Assembly (NCBI GenBank): GCA_030323885.1 | Contig: CM059191.1 | Location: 806,001-870,000, forward strand | Reading direction: 5' to 3' | Length of the DNA stretch: 64,000 bases | Source: Branchipolynoe longqiensis | Taxonomy: Eukaryota > Annelida > Polychaeta > Phyllodocida > Polynoidae | Shown here: positions 11,406-20,673 of the stretch, one piece after another | Layout of the letters: each line of letters starts with the position of its first letter | Numbering within the stretch: the stretch's first letter is position 1 | The notes under the pieces: model-generated | Databases searched by the model: none | What the model saw: the letters and a program-made list of their open reading frames with translations, nothing else | What the model was told of the DNA's origin: nothing | Made by a program: the position numbers and the translations under genes

Positions 11406-11665
11406 TAAAACTAAAATTCCATATACGTGGTATGCGGTATGCGGCATGCGAATGCGGCATGAAATACCCATGCGATTTCCTGTCTTTTTTGCCACAAATT
11501 TGTGGAAGAAAGTCAAAGTTGCCGGTTTCTCTATCATCTATGGGAAATGGAGCAGCATTCGCACAGATCGATCGATGGACCGATCCACTCCCACATTCGC
11601 AGCATTTACATGCTTTTCCATTTTTTGTCACATTCGCATACCACATATATGGAATCTTAGTTTTA
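11406..11665. mobile_element. TIR element, family E copy 1
   Basis: 260 bp bounded by TAAAACTAAAATTCC and its near-perfect inverted partner GGAATCTTAGTTTTA. Subterminal GGTATGCGGCATGCGAATGC motifs are typical of the family. Other copies are at 13495-13785 and 49639-50248. No coding capacity. Confidence 0.75.
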
Positions 11666-11754
11666 CTCCCCCATGAAAAGCTCTGATGGTAAATCTCTCA
11701 TGATATGACCCACTATTACACAAACTGCGTAGGATAGTCTGTAGGTGAGCTCTG

Positions 11755-11945
11755 CTTTCTTCCTTTAGAATTGTCCTCATGCACCTGGCATTACATCTGT
11801 CACTTCTTAATGAGCAGAAACCATGTCAGTAAGAAAACAAAAGAGAAAAAAAAAAGGACGGCATCTAATGATGTGTCGATATGAACTCTATCTTGGTTGA
11901 GAAGAATATAACAAGGCACGACTGACTTGAGACAATGACTTCATA
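11755..11945 (+). repeat. dispersed repeat, second copy
   Basis: More diverged copy of the 11190 repeat. GAGCAGAAACCATGTCAGTA is conserved; the CTCAGCT segment has decayed. Confidence 0.5.
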
Positions 11946-12005
11946 TTGTAGAGGTCACCAGTGAGGTGATGGCATGCACTGTACCCATACACAAACAACA
12001 AAATA

Positions 12006-12198
12006 CAGTAAAACCTCTCTAACTGACCACCCCCACAGATCGACCACTCCCCTATAGCGATCCTTTATTTGCATCCTAAACGATCGCCCATAGAATATCA
12101 TTGTAACGATAAAACAATATATACTTAAGTGGACCACCTCCCTAAATGGACCATTTAAAGTTGGACCCATGGTCGGTCGTTTTATAGAGGGTTCACTG
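12006..12198. mobile_element. pogo/Tc1-type short TIR element, family D
   Basis: 193 bp flanked by TA on both sides. The ends are CAGTAAAACCTCTCTAACTG and the complement of AGAGGGTTCACTG. The CAGT-AAACCTC terminus with TA duplication is characteristic of pogo-like elements. A right-end fragment of the same family is at 27842-27867. Confidence 0.8.
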
Positions 12199-12509
12199 TA
12201 GTCATAAAAATACACTATCCTGCCATGTTATCTCCTTCACCACAGGCTCTCTCAGAGACCACATGATACCCTATCAACCACTTCCATGAAAATGTTACTT
12301 TTATTGTTAGGTAGTAAATAGGTAAACTTTAGCTAGCTCATAACTTTTGAACCGATTATCACTACAAGATAAATTTCATACCACTGAAATCAATGTATAA
12401 AGTTCTATCTTATTATCACAAAAGTGAAATGCAAAGATACATTTCAAAAATCAGTTTGGAGTACCTACTATCAGTGTCATACAAATGTGGTGGGGTGTTT
12501 TAGACGTCA

Positions 12510-12705
12510 ACCCTCCTCCATTAGAACTCTCCTCACATGTGCCTAGTATTACAGATGTAATGCGTCAAAGAGCAGAAACTACGTCAGTAAGAAAAAGAAA
12601 CAGCAAAGCCGACATTCATACATGGGTTAGTCGGAACTGTGTCTCAGCTTGAGCACAATACGACAAGATGGTGTCTGACCTGGGACAAAGACAGCCAACT
12701 CCTAG
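12510..12705 (+). repeat. dispersed repeat, third copy
   Basis: Closest match to the 11190 copy. It shares ACTGTGTCTCAGCT and ACAAGATGGTGTCTGAC. Confidence 0.6.
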
Positions 12706-12959
12706 CGGGCACACTAACTTGCATAGTGGTGTGACAGTGGACACCATGCTCATTTAAAATAACAAAAAGGACCCCCCCGCCCCCCTCCGGGCTTCCACGA
12801 CAACTCCCACCTCCCGGGTGGCCCTCATAGATTCACTCACAAAAGAACAAAAAAAGGTATTATATCTATTTTGTTAATATTTTCACCAAAAAAGTGTTGT
12901 AAAACATTTATTTGTACTTGTTTAGTTTATTATTGATTTTATCCCTGGCATTTATATAT

Positions 12960-13165
12960 GTGTGGGGGGGGGGGTGCATGTGTGTGTGAGTGTGTGTGGG
13001 GGGTGCATCTGTGTGTGAGTGTGTGGGGGGTGCAAATGTGTGTGAGCGTGTGTGGGGGGTGCATGTGTGGGGGGGGGTTGTGTGGGGGGGAGGGTGTGTG
13101 TGTTTGTGTATGTGTGTGTGTTTGTGTATGTGTGTGTTTGTGTGTGCGTGCGTGTGTGGTGAGGG
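12960..13165. repeat. TG/G-rich low-complexity tract
   Basis: TGTG dinucleotides interspersed with runs of 6 to 10 G. It can form Z-DNA or quadruplexes. ORFs on both strands here are artefacts of the simple sequence. Confidence 0.9.
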
Positions 13166-13494
13166 AGGGTAGGCTTGATAGAATAAACGTAATGAATACA
13201 TGCTGGTTGGCTATTTTGTTCTGGAGTAAATGATTAATTTGTCGACCCCGCTCCCAGAATTCAAGGTGAAACGCCAACTTTTCACATGAGTTCAAACAAC
13301 ATTCCTCTATTTGTGGCATGAACCGAGTTGCAGAACTAAACCCCCACCCTCCACAAACAAAACCCCAACAAAACCACACACACAAACTGGTTGTTAGGTG
13401 TTGCAAACATATAGAACCCACGACCTAGAGTGGGACACAAACCCACAATTCTGCTATTTCAAAGGGACCATCCTATTCTTTTTCTTGAAGATTT

Positions 13495-13785
13495 AAGCTA
13501 AGATTCCTTATACACGGTATGCGGCATGCAAATGTCGTATATGCAGCATAGATATATGCCAACCCCCAACATTTGTTGGGGTTTTCCCTCCAAATTTGTG
13601 AAGGAACAGTATTGTTTTCTATGGCAAACGCAGCAGCATTCGCATTCGCACCGATCGGTCCATGGGTCGATCCATTTGCCGCATTCGCATTCGCACATTC
13701 GGACCTATGGAAGCACCACTATTCATTTACATGCTTTTCAATTTGCATTCGCATGCCGCATACCGCGTGTAAGGAATCTTAGCTT
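13495..13785. mobile_element. TIR element, family E copy 2
   Basis: About 291 bp with long inverted termini: AAGCTAAGATTCCTTATACA on the left against TGTAAGGAATCTTAGCTT on the right, each followed inward by GGTATGCGGCATGC. CATTCGCA motifs repeat through the interior. Confidence 0.8.
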
Positions 13786-13799
13786 TATACTGCCTATCA

Positions 13800-14075
13800 T
13801 GGATAAATTTGAATAGACTTGTATTCACCATTAGACAAGACAGTTGGCCAATAGAAAGCCGAGGCTACACTTTTACCGACCCAAGGGATTTTTAACCTCC
13901 CACACCACATATACATGGTATGAGAGCAACTGGCATTTGATGACACAGCGGTGGAAATCCAAATTGGCAGAGGGGATGGCATGGGGAATCGAACCACCTG
14001 CCTTCAGATTAGGAGTCTGACCTAGAAAAAAGTCAGATTCTCTAACCACTCCACGACAGAGAACACCAACCAATC
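13800..14075 (-). mobile_element. tRNA-derived SINE, type S2
   Basis: Antisense copy. The head at the right end has a box B complement (GGAATCGAACCAC) and a long variable-arm-like AAAAAAGTCAGA stretch, so it reads as a Ser/Leu-type tRNA head. The body TACACTTTTACCGACCCAAG is shared with a second copy at 56450-56680. Confidence 0.75.
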
Positions 14076-14265
14076 AATCCACCACGCCTATATGCGATTG
14101 TGGGCCCCTTACCTGACATAGAAATAGATGCACCTTAGTACACCCAACCCCCTGCCTCAAGTATATTAAATGGCTTACGTCAAGAAATTAGTTTGATGCC
14201 TACACTTACAAATAAGCAAGCAGCTTCAACAACTTGACACCAAGTGCAGGATCCATGGCACCAAT

Positions 14266-14830
14266 CTCATGTTAGATTACAAATAAATGGGGGTACCATG
14301 TATAATGAATGTCATGTTAGATTACAAATAAATGGGGGTACCATGTATAATGAATGTCATGTTAGATTACAAATAAATGGGGGTACCATGTATAATGAAT
14401 GTCATGTTAGATTACAAATAAATGGGGGAACCATGTATAATGAATGTCATGTTAGATTACAAATAAATGGGGGTACCATGTATAATGAATGTCATGTTAG
14501 ATTACAAATAAATGGGGGAACCATGTATAATGAATGTCATGTTATATTACAAATAAATGGGGGTACCATGTATAATGAATGTCATGTTAGATTACAAATA
14601 AATGGGGGTACCATGTATAATGAATGTCATGTTAGATTACAAATAAATGGGGGTACCATGTATAATGAATGTCATGTTAGATTACAAATAAATGGGGGGT
14701 ACCATGTATAATGAATGTCATGTTAGATTACAAATAAATGGGGGTACCATGTATAATAAATGTCATGTTAGATTGCAAATAAATGGGGGTACCATGTATA
14801 ATGAATGTCATGTTAGATTACAAATAAATG
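14266..14830 (+). repeat. 45-bp tandem array, left block (about 12.5 units)
   Basis: The unit contains GTTAGATTACAAATAAATGG and GGGGTACCATGTATAATGAA. Since 45 is a multiple of three, a spurious 15-residue repeat ORF runs through it. Units vary at few positions (GTACC or GAACC). The last 101 bp (14730-14830) are repeated on the other side of the retroelement at 18204-18304 with one mismatch. Confidence 0.95.
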
Positions 14831-15389
14831 CCGCACCCCTCACATCCCTCAGAACTATGCCGCCACCACCCCTCACATCCCAGCCGCCACCCCTCACATC
14901 CAAGCCGACAGCTCACCCAGCGCCCAACCCTCCACCAACCCCCCCCCCATGCCGCCGCCGCCCCCGGACCCGGCGACACAGCCTACATACACCACCTCCC
15001 CGACTTCGACGCCGACCCCCGCCCCCACCCACCTCGACTCCCCCACCACCCCCTCTCCCCGAGACTTTTACCTTCCCCTCTCATGCACACACCGAACCTC
15101 CTCCCCCGCCCCCCCTCCCTCCCCCGCCCCCCCCTCCCTCCCCTGCCTACCCCCCCGTCCCACCCCCCCCGCCCCCCTCCCCGGTGACCTCGGCGAGCCC
15201 ATCGCCGAGGTCATCAGCCCCACCCTCCAGGATACCCTCCCCGCCGCCCCCTCCTGCGGCCCCACCCCCCACGCCTACCGCCCCCACCCTCCTCTCCATA
15301 TGGCCCCACCTCTCAGGCACGGCCTGGAGCTCCCACCCCACCTTCTCCCGGGCCTACCACACCCTCCGTGAAGCGGGCCTCCCCAATTT
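14831..15389 (+). other. Pro-rich leader, possible gag-like region
   Basis: Very C-rich sequence, open in more than one frame, encoding Pro-rich peptides. It starts with short direct repeats of CCACCCCTCACATCCC. The end of one frame, near 15330-15390, reads HPTFSRAYHTLREAGL and may be real coding sequence. No zinc knuckle is seen. The reading frame cannot be decided because all frames are biased by composition. Confidence 0.4.
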
Positions 15390-17005
15390 TTGGCTGCCCG
15401 CATCCCTCTCACCTCAGCCCTCCACATCCCCGCCTGGAGAAGCCGCCTCCGGGACTACCACGACAAGGATCTGGTGGACTTCCTGGAGTTCGGCTTCCCG
15501 GCGAACTACTCCGCCGGCGCCCCCCACCCCGCCCCACTTACACAAACCACCGTGAAGCCCCGGAGCACCTAGTCCACCTCCGGGACTTCATAGCCACAGA
15601 GCTCGCCCACGGCGCCCTCGCCGGCCCCTTCCTAGCCCCCCCCTTTCACCCCCCCTGGACCCAGGTCTCCCCCATGATGACCCGCCCCAAATCCGACCCG
15701 GGAAAGAGGCAGGTCATCGTCGACCTCTCATACCCTCCCGGGGGCAGTGTGAACGCGGGGATACCCCGCCGTGAATACCTCGGCATCCCCCACGCATACA
15801 GGCTCCCATCTGTCGCCGACGTGGGGCGCCGCCTCGTTCACGAGGGCCTACACCTGGACGGCCGACATCTCCAGGGCCTACCGCCAGCTCACCCTCCCCA
15901 TTGTCGCCGTCGCCCTGCCCCCTCTTCGGGGTCACCTTTGAGGGGGGCCACATATGTCGACCTGGCCCTCCCCTTCGGATGCCGATCCTCGGGCGCCGCC
16001 TGCGTCAGGGTCACCACGGCGGTGGCCTGGATCCTCCGGCGGGAGGGCTACCACGCCCTCGTCTATGTCGATGACTTTGTCGGGTGTGAGCTGACCTACC
16101 TGAGGGCCCGCCAGGCCTTCGACGGTTTCATTGCCCTCGTCGGCGCCCTCGGCCTGGAGGTCGCCTCAGAGAAATGCCACCCCCCGGCGGTGCGGATCTC
16201 CTGGCTCGGCTTCGCCATCGACAGCGAGGCCATGACGATCCGCATCGCCCCCGACAAAGTGGACGAGCTCGTGGCCGACTGCGAGGCCAGGGTCGCGGCC
16301 CCCACCCTCGGGCGCCAGGCCCTTCAAAGCATCCTCGGCCGCCTCAACCACGTCGGCAGCTGCGTCCTCCCCACGAGGAAGTTCATGGCCCGCCTCCTCG
16401 CGGCCCTGCGCAGCTGCCACGGGTTCACCACCATCACCCTCGGGGACGACGCCCTCCGGGACCTTGCCTGGTTCGCGGCCTATGGACGCGCCTCAAACGG
16501 CCTCCATCTCCTCCGCGCGCCGGCCACCCGGAGGGTCGTCATAGAGTGTGACTCCTGCCTCACCGGCGGAGGCGCATACTCTCCAACCCTCTGCTACGCC
16601 CGAGGGTATTCCGAGGAGTTCCGCGCTCGCTTCACCAGCATTCACGAGCTTGAGGCGGTCAACCTCGTGGTCGCCCTCCGCGCCCTCCTCCCCGCCGACG
16701 TCGCCGGGGCCAATGTTGTGATCAACACTGACAACATGGCCTCCGCCGCCGCCCTCGACTCCGGGAGGGCGCGCGACCCTACCCTCGGGACCTGCGCGAG
16801 GGAGCTCTGGCTCATGGCGGCCGAGGCATGCTTCGAACTCACCATCCTGCACAAGCCCGGCACTGACCTCGTTCTCGCCGACGCCCTCAGCCACGCCCAC
16901 CTACCCGGGCGCTGGGCTGCTGTGGCCCGAGACGAGGTCGCCCGCCTCGGGCTCCAGTATACGTATGCGAATCACGACGAGTTCCCGTATAACCCCAGCC
17001 TTTAA
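15390..17005 (+). pseudogene. reverse transcriptase / RNase H of the recombinase retrotransposon
   Basis: The longest frame (15368-17005) holds GPFLAPPF, VIVDLSYPPGGSVN (RT fingers), ALPFG, YVDD (about 16064-16075, catalytic palm) and a complete RNase H. The RNase H acidic residues are at ECDSC (residue 395), HELEAVN (427), NTDN (455) and LADAL (505). However, the expected upstream motif WRSRLRDYHDKDL with FLEFGFP lies in another frame (15390-15572). RT motif A (TWTADISRAYRQLTL, about 15850-15895) lies in a third, followed by PLFGVTFEG in yet another. At least three frameshifts, mostly near C or G runs, are needed to read the family's usual protein. It is either decayed or carries assembly indels. 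RNase H looks intact; RT does not. Confidence 0.75.
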
Positions 17006-17014
17006 TCTGCAGGC

Positions 17015-18007
17015 TACACCGACACCGAGATCGCCGCCGTGGACGGACTCTGCCTCACCTCCCTCGCCCCATCGACCTGGAGGAACTGCCGCCACCAGGC
17101 CCGAGGATACGTGGAGTTCGCCTCGGGCCACCACTGGGACCCGCTGGCTCCCACCCCATTCGACATCGCCGCCTACACCGCCTCGCTCTATGCCGGCCGG
17201 GTCACCCCCGCCTCCGTTCGGAACTCCATCTCTGGGGCGCGCTCCTGGTTGGAGGCGGCCGGGGGCGACCCCTCCGCCTTCACCTCGCGCCTCGCCCGAG
17301 ACGTGTGCCGAGGGGGCGAGCGGGCGTCCGCCCACGTCTCCCGCCCGGCGCCCCCTCTCACGCCGGCCTGCCTCGCCGCCGTGGCCGGACACCTCGCCCG
17401 TGCCGGGCCCTCGGGCGTCGTCCCTCGCGCCGCCCTGCTCCTCGGCTACTACGGGATGCTGAGGCAGTCCAGCCTCCTCTCCCCGTCCCCCGAGGCCTGG
17501 GGCGGGCCACACACCATCACCCGAGCAGACGTCGCCCCCGCCCCCGGGGGTCTCCGAGTCACCCTCCGGAGCTCGAAGACCATCCGGCTGCCCTCGGGGG
17601 CGGTGGCCCTCCTCATCCCGGCCTCGCCCGGACACCCACTCTGCCCCGTGGCGGCCTGGGCCGCCGCCACCGCCCTGGTACCGGCACTCGACGCCGACCC
17701 CGCCTTCATCCTGCCCTCTGGCCGCCCCCTCGACCCCCGCACCCTGACGGCCATACTCCGCGGTGCCCTCCGCACCCTCGGGGTGCCCTCTCCGGATGGC
17801 TACACCCTCCACAGCCTCCGCCGGGGAGCCGCCCAGGCCTGCCAGCGCGCCGGGGTACCTCTGGAGGACATAATGGCCCAGGGCACCTGGACTTCCGACA
17901 CCGTGCACGCCTACGTGCCTCGGATCGCCCCCTCGGGCGCCCCTCGACCCCTCTCCTCCGTTTTGGTGAAGGGCTCTTCGGGGTCCCTCCCCCACGATCG
18001 ACATTGA
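17015..18007 (+). CDS. tyrosine recombinase of the retrotransposon
   Basis: An open frame of about 330 codons following the RT/RNase H stop (TAA 17003-17005). Counting from the GTG at 17039, the catalytic residues are visible: Arg in GMLRQSSLL (residue 142), a Lys in LRSSKTIRL, His and Arg in LHSLRRGAAQ (258 and 261), Trp in GTWTSD, and the nucleophile Tyr in HAYV (292). An N-terminal helical DNA-binding domain starts STWRNCRHQARGYVEF. Known: in DIRS-order elements this enzyme inserts a circular DNA copy by site-specific recombination. There is no ATG near the start. The sequence TTTAATCTGCAG just before the frame resembles a splice acceptor, so the protein may be made by splicing, frameshifting or non-AUG initiation. 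This is the best preserved gene of the element. Confidence 0.82.
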   Translation, partial: YTDTEIAAVDGLCLTSLAPSTWRNCRHQARGYVEFASGHHWDPLAPTPFDIAAYTASLYAGRVTPASVRNSISGARSWLEAAGGDPSAFTSRLARDVCRGGERASAHVSRPAPPLTPACLAAVAGHLARAGPSGVVPRAALLLGYYGMLRQSSLLSPSPEAWGGPHTITRADVAPAPGGLRVTLRSSKTIRLPSGAVALLIPASPGHPLCPVAAWAAATALVPALDADPAFILPSGRPLDPRTLTAILRGALRTLGVPSPDGYTLHSLRRGAAQACQRAGVPLEDIMAQGTWTSDTVHAYVPRIAPSGAPRPLSSVLVKGSSGSLPHDRH

Positions 18008-18149
18008 CCGTAGGTCCTTAGTGACATTTAATCTTACCATTATCTATGCATGTACTCTTCCATTATCCTGCCTTAAACTGTTCATGTCCGCATTGTTTTA
18101 ATTAATTACCTATTGTCTTATCCTCATTGTCTGCACTTGACCTTCTGTG

Positions 18150-18155
18150 AATAAA
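18150..18155 (+). promoter_or_regulatory. polyadenylation signal AATAAA of the retrotransposon
   Basis: Canonical hexamer in an AT-rich 3' UTR about 145 bp after the recombinase stop and about 50 bp before the element ends. Confidence 0.6.
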
Positions 18156-18203
18156 GTGTTTTTATTCCAACTACCGCCTTCCTCTCCTCCCTAGCCACGT
18201 ATC

Positions 18204-18530
18204 ACAAATAAATGGGGGTACCATGTTTAATAAATGTCATGTTAGATTGCAAATAAATGGGGGTACCATGTATAATGAATGTCATGTTAGATTACAAATA
18301 AATGGGGGTACCATGTATAATGAATGTCATGTTAGATTGCAAATAAATGGGGGTACCATGTATAATGAATGTCATGCTAGATTACAAATAAATGGGGGTA
18401 CCATGTATAATGAATGTCATGTTAGATTACAAATAAATGGGGGTACCATGTATAATGAATGTCATGTTAGATTGCAAATAAATGGGGGTACCATGTATAA
18501 TGAATGTCATGTTAGATTACAAATAAATCT
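18204..18530 (+). repeat. 45-bp tandem array, right block (about 7 units)
   Basis: Continues the array after the retrotransposon. Units alternate GATTGC and GATTAC variants. The first 101 bp match 14730-14830 at all but one position, including a rare AATAAATG variant seen only in these two units. Confidence 0.93.
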
Positions 18531-18736
18531 GAATAGGTGTAGCATTGTCTGCAGCCAGTCGGGTTGTGGTGGTTTGAACGAGACGGGGAATGAAGCCGTG
18601 ACCGATTTGGTGGGAATCAAGGCTGGTCGAGTCGGGTCGGATCGCCCCTAGCGGTAGTGGTGGAGTTACTGGTGGTGCCACCTATCGCCTCGTTATGCAG
18701 GGATCTCCGCCCCGTAAATTACCCATGTTACGAATA
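18531..18736. other. GC-rich segment interrupting the 45-bp array
   Basis: About 206 bp of non-array sequence (starting CTGAATAGGTGTAGCATTG, with GGTCGAGTCGGGTCGGATCG inside) splits off the last two array units at 18737-18838. No TIRs or ORF. It may be another insertion. Confidence 0.6.
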
Positions 18737-18838
18737 ACATGCACAATGAATGTCATGTTAGATTACAAATAAATGGGGGTACCATGTATAATGAATGTCA
18801 TGTTAGATTACAAATAAATGGGGCTACCATGTATAATG
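18737..18838 (+). repeat. 45-bp array, terminal block (about 2.3 units)
   Basis: The same unit as 14266-14830, with a GGGGCTACC variant in the last copy. Confidence 0.9.
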
Positions 18839-18858
18839 TAGGCTTCAGCCCCACATTC

Positions 18859-18984
18859 CTGCCATTCTAGGACGAGTGTCCTACAATTGGACCCCCTAGG
18901 CTGCCATTCTAGGACGAGTGTCCTACAATTAGACCCCCTAGGCTGCCATTCTAGGACAAGTGTCCTACAATTGGACCCCCTAGG
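18859..18984. repeat. 42-bp tandem repeat, three units, with hairpin motif
   Basis: The unit CTGCCATTCTAGGACGAGTG continues with TCCTACAATTGGACCCCCTAGG. TAGGACGAGTGTCCTA is a short inverted repeat in each unit. It directly follows the 45-bp array. Confidence 0.9.
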
Positions 18985-19284
18985 CTCGCTAGTGCAACTA
19001 ATGTATCTCCCGTGTATGGAAATGTGAGCGCAGTCTAATACAACCTAATCCAAACCCTCACCTAAACAATAAAGATCTGCTTAGTACTAAAACATAGATA
19101 GAAATTAGTCAGAGAAATAGGTCTGCTGACGTGACCCCATCTCACTTTGACCATTTGTTTGTGGGAAAGTGTCAGAATGTGGTTCAAAGAAGTCCTACAA
19201 ATTAAATAGTGTGTTTGTGTGCGCCTGTATGTAACCATTACTCATCAATAGTCACATTTATTTTGTTCTGACCTTCCTCCCGCT

Positions 19285-19600
19285 TTACCAGGCATGATAG
19301 CCGAATCGGTAGAGCGTGGGGCTCGCGTGCGGGAGATCGGTTCCCGGTTGAGTCAAACCAATGACTTATAACATTTATATTTGTCGCCTCCTAGCCTGGC
19401 GCTCAACATTAACAGGATAGGGAAAGCACTGGTTGGCTCAGTGTCGGGATAATGTGACTGACTGGGATATTGGGTCATGGTGCTGGCAGCCTGGTCTACC
19501 AGTGGGGCAGCACTATAAAGTCACCATGAGTGTGCACTGTCATGTCAGTACTTGTCCTGATATGACCTTAAATGTTGCCAGGACCTAAAACCAACCAACC
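19285..19600 (+). mobile_element. SINE S1, sense, near full length
   Basis: Head GCATGATAGCCGAATCGGTA (box A-like) and GATCGGTTCCCGGTTGAGTC (degenerate box B), body with GGGATATTGGGTCATGGTGC, 3' end CCTTAAATGTTGCCAGGACC with a CCAACCAACCAA tail. Confidence 0.8.
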
Positions 19601-20673
19601 AATCTTCCCGCTTTCACCAACACTACATATTTTATAAGGAAATAATTTCCCCAAAAGTTAAAAGGATGTCAGTTAATGCTTAATATCAACGATCCGTAAG
19701 GTAAGTACTTTTTTTAATATTGTGTTTGGGGGAGGCGGAGTGATAATAAAATTGCCATAACTATTATATTAAAAGAAGTAAGAAAGTTTCTATTTTCTTA
19801 TTTCTTGTTAGGTCAGCACACAAAAAGTTTACTAGTATTAGCTAGAAACAGTTACAAGCCACAAACAAGAAGCAAGACAACTCAAATTATTACTAAAACA
19901 AAATTCAAACTATTTGAATCAAATTGGACTAGTGCTGCCCAGCGGTGAAAACAAGTGTTACGGGTAAATAAATTCATCACACACGTAAAATAACAATACA
20001 AAATAGCTATCATTAATTTTCAGGAACAATATTTAGCAGGTTTACGACAAGAGCAGGTTTACAGTAGCAGGTCACTGAAACAGGCCTGCATATATAGCAT
20101 GACCTGAGGGGAAGGAGCCTACACGAGCACCGACAGCCTGTCCGAGAGTCAGCACATACAGGAGATACCGTAAACTCTAAAGGTTAGAATGCCTACTTGC
20201 GTTTTTCACTTAAACAAAAAAATAACAACAAAAAAGTATTGTCTTACTTAGACTGAATGAGAGTGGACTAAACTACAAGACGCTAATTGCTGTTTTGTAT
20301 CTTATTTCAGGAAGCTAGAACACAGATTCAAAAGGAGCTCTGTTAAACTTACAGTTACAGGGGAACATGTTCAAATGTATATTATACGATTGTGTGGCCT
20401 GGAGCTTGAAGTTACGAGATGACGATTAAATGTTCCTTCGAATTCAGCATGAGCAAACTGACAATTTCAAAGAGACATGGAATCGTACATGGAAATCCAC
20501 GGTTAACTGTACATTAGATGTAAATATGCATAGAATGAAAATGTACATGGAATGAAAAAATATATATGGAATGCACATATATGTATATTGAATTCCACCT
20601 TCAATTGTGTATGGGATGCACATGTGCATGTACACGGAATGGAATTCCACCTTCAATTGTAATTAACACGCAC
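19601..20673. other. unassigned DNA with a TATA-like motif
   Basis: AT-rich. TGCATATATAGCATGACC at about 20087 resembles a plus-strand TATA box, and TTATTTCAG|GAAG at about 20311 resembles an acceptor, but no ORF connects them. Near 20580-20660, TGGAATGAAAA and ACATGGAAT motifs recur imperfectly. Confidence 0.3.

Larger units (their letters stand above)
14831..18203 (+). mobile_element. DIRS-order tyrosine-recombinase retrotransposon inserted in a 45-bp array
   Basis: A 3373-bp, strikingly C-rich segment interrupts the 45-bp array. In order it holds a Pro-rich leader, an RT/RNase H region, a tyrosine recombinase and an AATAAA signal at 18150-18155. RT/RNase H with a tyrosine recombinase and no integrase, protease or LTR is the hallmark of the DIRS order (DIRS, Ngaro, PAT). 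I see no methyltransferase domain and no inverted terminal repeat. The flanks are 101-bp direct repeats made of array sequence. No ORF begins with a convincing ATG. Confidence 0.85.
2016..20673 (-). other. putative 18.7-kb INTU intron filled with repeats
   Basis: If the coding exons at 20674-21428 and 1360-2015 belong to one gene, this is the intron between them. The donor is CG|GTGCGT (GT at 20673-20672) and the acceptor TTTTACAG|C (AG at 2017-2016). Exon 1 ends after two bases of a codon and exon 2 begins with the third, giving an Arg codon. The interval holds two recombinase retroelements, the 45-bp arrays, SINEs and TIR elements. The join is inferred from phase and orientation only, and an intervening exon is not excluded. 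Confidence 0.4.

Noticed and set aside
14244..14711. A 15-residue repeat protein (GGTMYNECHVRLQIN)
   Set aside because: It is the 45-bp satellite in frame. The unit is non-coding and is shared by both flanks of the retrotransposon.
16901..18040. A 379-codon minus-strand frame
   Set aside because: Antisense shadow of the recombinase. C-rich coding strands leave long open antisense frames.
14266..18838. A CRISPR array, because of regular 45-bp repeats
   Set aside because: Units are head to tail without unique spacers, in a eukaryotic setting with SINEs and introns.
20090..20340. A plus-strand promoter and first intron (TATA-like motif, TTTCAG acceptor)
   Set aside because: No coding sequence or clear donor connects to it; motifs of this kind are expected by chance in AT-rich DNA.
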